The translations under genes and the position numbers were made by a program. A model generated the notes under the pieces. It had not been told where the DNA came from and ran no database searches. It worked only from the letters and a program-made list of their open reading frames with translations. Source: an uncultured Clostridia bacterium (GTDB lineage: Bacteria > Bacillota > Clostridia > TANB77 > CAG-508). Taken from it: a stretch of 11,184 nucleotides of DNA. Each line of letters opens with the position of its first letter. The first letter of the stretch is position 1. The stretch covers positions 1 to 11,184 of the forward strand of contig CAKPLQ010000042.1 of assembly GCA_934167685.1 (NCBI GenBank), given 5' to 3'. Below are positions 6,979 through 11,184 of this stretch, one piece after another.

Positions 6979-7548
6979 ATGAATAAAACTAAAAGAAAAA
7001 TATTTGAAACATCAATGAGATTATTTGCAGAGAAGGGGTATGATGCAACAAGTATAGAGGAAATAACTGCTACGGTAGGAGTTGCGAAAGGAACATTATA
7101 TTACCACTTTTCTAGCAAAGAAGAAATATTTAATTTCTTAATAGAAGAAGGAATTAAGTTGTTACAAAACAGTGTTGATATTAAAACTGCAAAACACAAT
7201 AATTACATAGATAAAATCAAAGCAATAGTATTAATTCAAATAAAAATTGTTGCTAAGTATGAAGATATAATAACAATAATTCTTAGCCAATTCTGGGGGA
7301 AAGAAGCAAGAAATAAAAAATGTCAAGAACATGTATATGATTACATTGGGCAAATAGAACAAATTGTGCAAGAAGGAATTGAAAAAGGCGAAATTAAAAA
7401 AGGTGATGCTAGAGCAATAGCGTCAGAAATATATGCATTAATATGTTCAACTTTAGTTTATAAAAAACGAGAAGGGGAACAAATGGATATAATGAAGTTA
7501 TATCATGAATACGAAAATACGGTAATTAATGGATTAAGAATAAAGTAA
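6979..7548 (+). CDS. TetR/AcrR-family transcriptional regulator
   Basis: The product is 189 residues, a usual TetR length. The N-terminal DNA-binding domain is clear: RLFAEKGYDATSIEEI (14-29), then the helix-turn-helix VGVAKGTLYYHFSSKEEIF (33-51) with the family signature GTLYYHF. The C-terminal ~130 residues form a helical ligand-binding and dimerisation domain with no recognisable specificity. AGGTGA (6967-6972) lies 6 nt before the ATG. The acyl-CoA ligase gene starts 18 nt after its stop, so the two are co-transcribed. By analogy with FadR-type TetR proteins beside fatty-acid activation genes, it probably represses its own operon and responds to an acyl-CoA; the ligand is inferred only. 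Confidence 0.92.
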   Translation: MNKTKRKIFETSMRLFAEKGYDATSIEEITATVGVAKGTLYYHFSSKEEIFNFLIEEGIKLLQNSVDIKTAKHNNYIDKIKAIVLIQIKIVAKYEDIITIILSQFWGKEARNKKCQEHVYDYIGQIEQIVQEGIEKGEIKKGDARAIASEIYALICSTLVYKKREGEQMDIMKLYHEYENTVINGLRIK

Positions 7549-7566
7549 TAATGAAAGGGGAGCCAA

Positions 7567-9285
7567 ATGGAAACCAAATCAAGAAAAATGAAATTTACAG
7601 ATTTAAAAGATATGTTAAAACAAACAGGAGAAGCTTATGGAGATAGACCTGCTTACATTTTTAAAACAGAAGAAAAAGGAAAATTTAGAACAATAACACA
7701 TAAAGAATTTAGAGAAGAAATAGATGCACTTGGAACAGTTTTAGTTAATATGGGATTAAAAGATAAGAGAATTGCCATTATTTCTGAAAATAGATATGAA
7801 TGGGAACTTTCATATTTAGCTATTGCTGCTGGTGTTGGAGTTGTAGTACCATTAGACAAAGCCTTACCAGACAACGAACTTGAAAGCTTAATATTACGTT
7901 CACAAGTAGAAGCAATTATTTATTCTTCAAAATATGACACAATAATGGGAACATTGAGAGATAAAAAGAATACAAACTTAAAATATTTTATATCAATGGA
8001 TTTAGAAGAAAATACACAAGGAATTTACTCAGAAAAAACATTGATAGAAAAAGGTAAAAAATTATTAAGTGATGGAAATACAACATACTTAGATGCTAAA
8101 ATTGATGCCGAAAAAATGGGAATAATGTTATTTACATCTGGAACAACAGCAATGTCAAAAGCAGTAATGTTATCACACAAAAACTTAGTAACAAATATGA
8201 TGGATATTATTCAAAGATTTGACTTAACAGAAGAAGATAGATTTTTATCATTCTTACCATTACACCATGTATTTGAATGTACAGTAGGATTTTTATATCC
8301 AATATCAATTGGTGGTTCAATAGCGTTTTGTGAAGGCGTAAAACATATGGCAGATAATATCAAAGAATTTGGTATAACAGCAATGATATCAGTTCCTGCA
8401 GTATTTGATATAATCTACAGAAAAGTAATGAAAGCAATAGAGAAAAAGGGAAAATTACAAAACTTAGAAAAAGGAAAGAAAATTTCTAGTCTTTTACTAA
8501 AAGTAAAAATTGACTTAAGAAAGCAATTATTCAAAGAAGTACACGAAAGTTTAGGACCAAAACTTAAACTTGTTGTAACAGGAGGAGCTGCACTAGACTC
8601 AGAAACAGAAAAAGGATTTAATGATTTAGGATTTGATGTAGAACAAGGATATGGGTTAACAGAAACAGCACCAGTAATAGCAGCGGAAACACCAAAATGC
8701 AGAAGATTAGGCTCAATAGGAAAAAAATTCCCAAGTGTAGAAGTTAAAATTGATAATCCAGATGAAGAAGGTATAGGAGAGCTATTAGCCAAAGGTCCAT
8801 CAATAATGTTAGGATATTACGAAAATGAAGAAGCAACAAAAGAAGCATTAGATACAGACGGTTGGTTCCATACAGGGGACTTAGCTAGAATTGACAAAGA
8901 TGGATTTATCTACATATCAGGAAGAAAGAAAAGTGTAATAGTATTAAATAATGGTAAAAATGTATTCCCAGAAGAAATAGAAACATTATTAAACAAAGTA
9001 GAAGGAATAAAAGAATCATTTGTTTATGAGAAAAAAGAAGCTGATGGAGATGTAAAAGTTTGCGTAAAAATTGTTTATGACAAACAATTAATAAAAGAAC
9101 TTTATAATATCGAAGGAGAAGAAAAAATAAAAGAATTTTTATGGGAAAAAGTAAAAGATGTTAATAGACTAATGCCAAAATACAAATATGTTAGAGAAAT
9201 GATTATTTCTGAAGAGGAATTAATAAAAACAACAACTCTAAAAATTAAGAGACATGAAGAAATGAAAAAGATTCTTGGAAAATAA
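7567..9285 (+). CDS. Long-chain-fatty-acid-CoA ligase-like AMP-forming synthetase
   Basis: This 572-residue member of the adenylate-forming (ANL) superfamily activates a carboxylic acid with ATP to an acyl-AMP and transfers it to CoA. Visible motifs are the AMP/phosphate loop FTSGTTAMSKAV (189-200), GYGLTETAPV (361-370) and DGWFHTGDL (431-439). The hinge ISGRKK follows (450-455), and the C-terminal TTLKIKR has K559 at the place of the conserved adenylation lysine. The length and the GYGLTET/HTGDL pattern match long-chain acyl-CoA synthetases; substrate chain length cannot be read from the sequence. No signal peptide or transmembrane helix is evident. The ribosome binding site AAAGGGG (7554-7560) precedes ATG 7567 by 6 nt. 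It is the second gene of the TetR operon and is followed by a terminator-like repeat. The enzyme could feed exogenous or recycled fatty acids into lipid synthesis. Confidence 0.92.
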   Translation: METKSRKMKFTDLKDMLKQTGEAYGDRPAYIFKTEEKGKFRTITHKEFREEIDALGTVLVNMGLKDKRIAIISENRYEWELSYLAIAAGVGVVVPLDKALPDNELESLILRSQVEAIIYSSKYDTIMGTLRDKKNTNLKYFISMDLEENTQGIYSEKTLIEKGKKLLSDGNTTYLDAKIDAEKMGIMLFTSGTTAMSKAVMLSHKNLVTNMMDIIQRFDLTEEDRFLSFLPLHHVFECTVGFLYPISIGGSIAFCEGVKHMADNIKEFGITAMISVPAVFDIIYRKVMKAIEKKGKLQNLEKGKKISSLLLKVKIDLRKQLFKEVHESLGPKLKLVVTGGAALDSETEKGFNDLGFDVEQGYGLTETAPVIAAETPKCRRLGSIGKKFPSVEVKIDNPDEEGIGELLAKGPSIMLGYYENEEATKEALDTDGWFHTGDLARIDKDGFIYISGRKKSVIVLNNGKNVFPEEIETLLNKVEGIKESFVYEKKEADGDVKVCVKIVYDKQLIKELYNIEGEEKIKEFLWEKVKDVNRLMPKYKYVREMIISEEELIKTTTLKIKRHEEMKKILGK

Positions 9286-9292
9286 AAATTTT

Positions 9293-9365
9293 TGCACCGT
9301 TGGGACCGGTTCTCAACGGTGCAGTTTTTATTTTTGCACCGTTAAGAACCGGTCCCAACGGTGTA
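9293..9365. repeat. 31-bp inverted repeat, family copy 2, with terminator
   Basis: Arm A (9293-9323) and arm B (9335-9365) are inverted copies with two differences, separated by GTTTTTATTTT. Arm A matches copy 1 (6287-6317) except for A→T at arm position 8 and T→A at position 24, which pair with each other. Arm A alone makes a strong hairpin followed by the T-rich spacer, so it is a good Rho-independent terminator for the acyl-CoA ligase operon. Only 7 nt separate the stop codon from the repeat. Confidence 0.85.
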
Positions 9366-9406
9366 ATGTTACAAAAATATTACAATTGTAACAAAAATGT
9401 AATACA
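9362..9406. promoter_or_regulatory. Array of TGTAA/TTACA palindromes, possible operator
   Basis: Three sites are built from the same half-site: TGTAATGTTACA (9362-9373), the perfect palindrome TTACAATTGTAA (9380-9391) and TGTAATACA (9398-9406). Their centres are about 17 bp apart. They stand just upstream of the -35 at 9425. The regulator is unknown; no listed factor was recognised with confidence. Confidence 0.35.
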
Positions 9407-9424
9407 AAAACGCATAAAAAAGTC

Positions 9425-9453
9425 TTGAGCTTTTACGGAAGCTGGTGTATAAT
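9425..9453 (+). promoter_or_regulatory. Sigma-A promoter of the 344-aa protein gene
   Basis: TTGAGC (9425-9430) and a perfect TATAAT (9448-9453) are separated by 17 bp, 47 nt before the start codon. The spacing and the perfect -10 make this a good housekeeping-type promoter. Confidence 0.75.
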
Positions 9454-9500
9454 AAAGAAGAATTTAAATATTTGACTACATAGGAAAAGGAGGAGTTTGC

Positions 9501-10535
9501 ATGTCTAGAAAATCAGGCATAGTAAATGTAAGAATGGTTATAACTGAAGAAAAGATACTATCAAATATAGATAAAGTACAGAAATTAATAAATCCGAAAA
9601 GTAAAAAGCAAATAGTTCAATTAGAGGATGATACATATTTTAAAGACTTAATTGAATCTATTAAGGCTTATTTAATAGAATATCCTAAAAAGAAAAACTT
9701 TCCAGCTGATGTGTATAAAGCTGCATATGGGTTAGTTGAATATGCAACTATACAATTTGAAGAAAATACTAAAAAAGTTGAAGAATTAATTAGACAAAGA
9801 GAAGAGAATATTGCTCTAGCTGGTACATTAAAAGAACTTGTTGAGGCTGTAGAAGCAAGAGAGCCTAAATGGAAGGATAAAGTTGAAGAAAATAAAGAGT
9901 TATTTTCAGAAGATGTTATTGACACACTAAAGTTAGTTGGAAAAGATAGAAGTAGGAAGAGTCAAAATTATAAAGATGCAATAAAATTATTAAATGCAAG
10001 AGTTAATAATTTGGAAACTAATTTGCATATTGAGATTGACTTAGAGAGAACTGAAGATAGGTCAAAAGCATTAAGTTATATAGGAATTGAAATTGCAGAT
10101 GCATTAAAAGATATTCCAAGACCAGCAAATTTGGTTGTAGAAGAAATAGTAGAAAATGATGTTCCAGAAGTAGAAGAAATAAAAATTCAAAAAACTCAAA
10201 AAATAGAAGAACCTAAAGAGGTTGAAGCAAAAGAGAAAAAAGCTTCAAAGGCTAAGGCTACTAAAGCAAAGAAATCACAAATTATTGAAGAAGAAGTAGA
10301 AAAACAAGAAAAGGTTTCTCAAGTTGTTGAAATACAAGAAGAAAATGAAGATGTTGAAGAACAAGAAACTTTACAAGTGCAAGAATATCAAGACTCTGTT
10401 ACATTTGAAAAGAAACCATCATTATGGCAAAGAATTAAAAATAGTAAGCTGGGAAGAGCTATATCTTATGTATGTAAGATTAGAATTAGAATTGAATTAC
10501 CAAATGCATTGCCAGAAGGTAGAGGAGAAGAATAA
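9501..10535 (+). CDS. Unrecognised charged helical protein with basic C-terminal tail
   Basis: The family of this 344-residue protein was not recognised. Residues ~1-215 look helical and soluble, with many Glu/Lys heptad-like stretches (for example 90-125 and 165-200). Residues ~216-305 are a low-complexity Glu/Lys/Ala segment (EEIK, AKEKKASKAKATKAKK, EEEVEKQEK), likely disordered. The last ~35 residues form a distinct compact motif, KPSLWQRIKNSKLGRAISYV, followed by CKIRIRIELPNALPEGRGEE. It is basic and amphipathic and might bind membrane, nucleic acid or a partner. There is no signal peptide or clear transmembrane helix. AAGGAGG (9487-9493) is 7 nt from the ATG, a very strong site, and the gene has its own promoter and terminator, so it is probably well expressed. 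Codon use includes more T-ending codons than polC. Its function is unknown. Confidence 0.85.
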   Translation: MSRKSGIVNVRMVITEEKILSNIDKVQKLINPKSKKQIVQLEDDTYFKDLIESIKAYLIEYPKKKNFPADVYKAAYGLVEYATIQFEENTKKVEELIRQREENIALAGTLKELVEAVEAREPKWKDKVEENKELFSEDVIDTLKLVGKDRSRKSQNYKDAIKLLNARVNNLETNLHIEIDLERTEDRSKALSYIGIEIADALKDIPRPANLVVEEIVENDVPEVEEIKIQKTQKIEEPKEVEAKEKKASKAKATKAKKSQIIEEEVEKQEKVSQVVEIQEENEDVEEQETLQVQEYQDSVTFEKKPSLWQRIKNSKLGRAISYVCKIRIRIELPNALPEGRGEE

Positions 10536-10541
10536 TATCGT

Positions 10542-10600
10542 TACTAGTTTGAAATATTATACAATTAGAAATGTATATGTTTCAAGCTAGTATTATATTT
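10542..10600 (+). terminator. Terminator hairpin of the 344-aa protein gene
   Basis: TACTAGTTTGAAA (10542-10554) pairs with TTTCAAGCTAGTA (10580-10592) over 13 positions, one being a U·G pair. TATAC/GTATA (10558-10562 and 10573-10577) extends the stem inward. The T-rich TTATATTT follows. It begins 7 nt after the stop codon. Confidence 0.6.
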
Positions 10601-10649
10601 GGGCAAAATTTTTATAAATTGGTGAATCATACAAAATTATGAAAAATAA

Positions 10650-10658
10650 TGCTATACT
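10650..10658 (+). promoter_or_regulatory. Extended -10 promoter of the candidate small RNA
   Basis: TGCTATACT fits TGnTATAAT with one mismatch. The nearest -35-like hexamer is poor, as is common with an extended -10. Transcription would start near 10665. Confidence 0.45.
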
Positions 10659-10664
10659 AATATT

Positions 10665-10735
10665 AGCTTAAGTGAAGTAACCGTTCATGGTAGCAACACT
10701 TGATATGTGAAGTAGGAATCACATATCTTTTTTTT
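10665..10735 (+). ncRNA. Candidate small RNA of about 70 nt
   Basis: No ORF covers this segment, yet it is bounded by an extended -10 promoter and a textbook terminator. The first part can fold with AAGTG (10670-10674) pairing to CACTT (10697-10701), enclosing ACC/GGT (10680-10682 and 10689-10691) around a GTTCAT loop. The terminator is GATATGTGA (10702-10710) pairing with TCACATATC (10719-10727), then eight T. It was not recognised as SRP RNA, 6S RNA, tmRNA or a known riboswitch. With no plus-strand gene directly downstream, an independent small RNA is more likely than a leader; processing from the 3' region of the upstream mRNA is the alternative. Confidence 0.5.
10702..10735 (+). terminator. 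Rho-independent terminator of the small RNA
   Basis: A perfect 9-bp stem with an 8-nt loop (10711-10718) is followed directly by eight T (10728-10735). This is the cleanest intrinsic terminator in the window. Confidence 0.85.
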
Positions 10736-10740
10736 GGCAT

Positions 10741-10770
10741 AAAAAACAGGACAGGTAGGAAACTGCCCTG
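10741..10770 (-). terminator. Minus-strand terminator
   Basis: On the minus strand CAGGGCA (10770-10764) pairs with TGTCCTG (10753-10747), including one G·U, and is followed by six T (10746-10741). It would end transcripts coming from the tRNA side. Confidence 0.55.
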
Positions 10771-10793
10771 AACTGATAAATCAGTTTTTATTT
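10771..10793 (+). terminator. Plus-strand terminator-like hairpin
   Basis: AACTGA (10771-10776) pairs with TCAGTT (10781-10786) around a TAAA loop, followed by TTTATTT. Together with the minus-strand hairpin next to it, it forms a back-to-back termination zone between convergent units. Confidence 0.5.
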
Positions 10794-10830
10794 GTGTTGT
10801 TTTTCTTAAAACTTTATAATATTTCATAAT

Positions 10831-10950
10831 TTATTTATTTTCTACTAGCCATTTATAAACTTCATCTTCTACTACTGCCAATTTATATACACATTTAGAA
10901 AGTAATACCAAAAATATTTCTGCAAATGTTTTATCAGAAGCAATTAGTTT
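10831..10950 (-). pseudogene. Unrecognised short minus-strand ORF, possible gene remnant
   Basis: Thirty-nine codons are open between two stops and end ...EDEVYKWLVENK before TAA at 10833-10831. The translation contains FAEIFLVLLSKCVYKLAVVEDEVYKW, which looks protein-like (a hydrophobic patch, then acidic and aromatic residues). It has no ATG, and no ribosome binding site suits a start. It could be the C-terminal relic of a decayed gene, or chance in AT-rich DNA. The minus-strand terminator at 10741-10770 lies downstream of it. The rest of 10794-11022 holds nothing else recognisable. Confidence 0.2.
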
Positions 10951-11022
10951 TTAATAAAATTAAAAAATTATCATATTTAAACCTACTTGCGAAAAGAAGT
11001 TTAATTAGATAATTCTTTAAAA

Positions 11023-11097
11023 TGGTTGGGCTGGCTAGATTCGAACTAGCGCATGCCAGAGTCAAAGTCTGGTGCCTTACCGCTTGGCTACAGCCCA
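11023..11097 (-). tRNA. tRNA-Gln (anticodon UUG)
   Basis: Read on the minus strand, the acceptor TGGGCTG (11097-11091) pairs with CAGCCCA (11033-11027), followed by discriminator A and encoded CCA (11025-11023). The anticodon stem CCAGA/TCTGG encloses CTTTGAC, giving anticodon TTG, which reads CAA/CAG glutamine codons. The T-arm CTAG-TTCGAAT-CTAG is intact. Confidence 0.95.
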
Positions 11098-11114
11098 ATA
11101 TAAAATTTAAAGTA

Positions 11115-11184
11115 TGGGGTGGAAGATGGGACTCGAACCCACGGTCTCCAGTGCCACAAACTGGCGCGTTAACCAACTACGCTA
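11115..11184 (-). tRNA. tRNA-His (anticodon GUG), 5' end cut off by the window edge
   Basis: The minus strand shows the D-arm, the anticodon arm CCAGT-TTGTGGC-ACTGG (anticodon GTG), the T-arm GTGGG-TTCGAGT-CCCAT, the 3' acceptor CTTCCAC, discriminator C and encoded CCA (11117-11115). A C discriminator is the hallmark of bacterial tRNA-His, which pairs it with an extra G at -1. The 5' acceptor strand lies beyond position 11184. It precedes tRNA-Gln by 17 nt on the same strand, so the two are probably co-transcribed. Confidence 0.93.

Noticed and set aside
6287..9365. Reading the two GCACCG-type inverted repeats as CRISPR repeats or as ends of one transposon
   Set aside because: Only two loci exist, 3 kb apart, each a self-contained inverted pair with no spacers, no transposase between them and ordinary chromosomal genes inside.
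10324..10590. An 88-codon plus-strand ORF overlapping the end of the 344-aa gene
   Set aside because: It is out of frame with a well-supported gene, is lysine/asparagine-rich as expected for shifted A-rich DNA, and runs into the terminator hairpin.
10934..11176. An 80-codon minus-strand ORF near the right end
   Set aside because: It runs through both tRNA genes, and its translated motifs are simply the tRNA T-arm and anticodon sequences.

Overview
The window is chromosomal DNA from an AT-rich Gram-positive bacterium, most likely an anaerobic gut-type member of the Clostridia. The reasons are the Gram-positive replicative polymerase PolC, strong AAGGAGG-type ribosome binding sites, sigma-A promoters of the TTGNNN-17-TATAAT type or extended -10 type, and codon use strongly biased to A-ending codons (ACA, ATA, GCA, GGA, AGA). 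The species cannot be named from the sequence.

Layout. (1) 1-1074 is the 3' part of a gene for a formylglycine-generating-enzyme-like (C-type-lectin fold) protein. Its last ~43 codons abruptly change codon use and look like the variable region (VR) of a diversity-generating retroelement (DGR). Three hairpins follow the stop codon (1080-1236). No reverse transcriptase or template repeat is visible, so those would have to lie outside the window. (2) 1412-6286 is polC, the replicative DNA polymerase III alpha subunit. At 1624 residues it is clearly longer than usual, and the excess is largely a tandem duplication of the linker plus OB-fold domain ahead of the PHP domain. (3) A perfect 31-bp inverted repeat starts right after the polC stop; a DUF1294 small membrane protein gene (6387-6698) follows. 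(4) 6699-6978 is intergenic and holds a dense cluster of DnaA boxes, a possible TetR-family operator and a good sigma-A promoter. (5) 6979-9285 is a two-gene operon of a TetR-family regulator and a long-chain acyl-CoA synthetase-like enzyme. (6) A second member of the same inverted-repeat family lies at 9293-9365. It differs from the first by compensatory base changes that keep the stems paired. (7) 9501-10535 encodes an unrecognised charged protein with its own promoter, an array of small palindromes upstream and a terminator hairpin downstream. (8) 10536-11022 has no convincing protein gene. It holds a candidate ~70-nt small RNA with its own promoter and terminator, back-to-back terminators and an unrecognised minus-strand ORF remnant. 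(9) Minus-strand tRNA-Gln(UUG) and the 3' part of tRNA-His(GUG) close the window.

How it fits together. polC serves chromosome replication, and the DnaA-box cluster ~450 bp downstream hints at a DnaA-responsive element. The TetR/acyl-CoA ligase pair looks like a self-contained fatty-acid activation unit under local repression. The variable-protein gene at the left edge is the accessory part of the window and the best lead to an unusual system. The most notable items are the DGR-type variable region, the duplicated PolC OB domain, the covarying inverted-repeat family, the DnaA-box cluster and the small RNA candidate.
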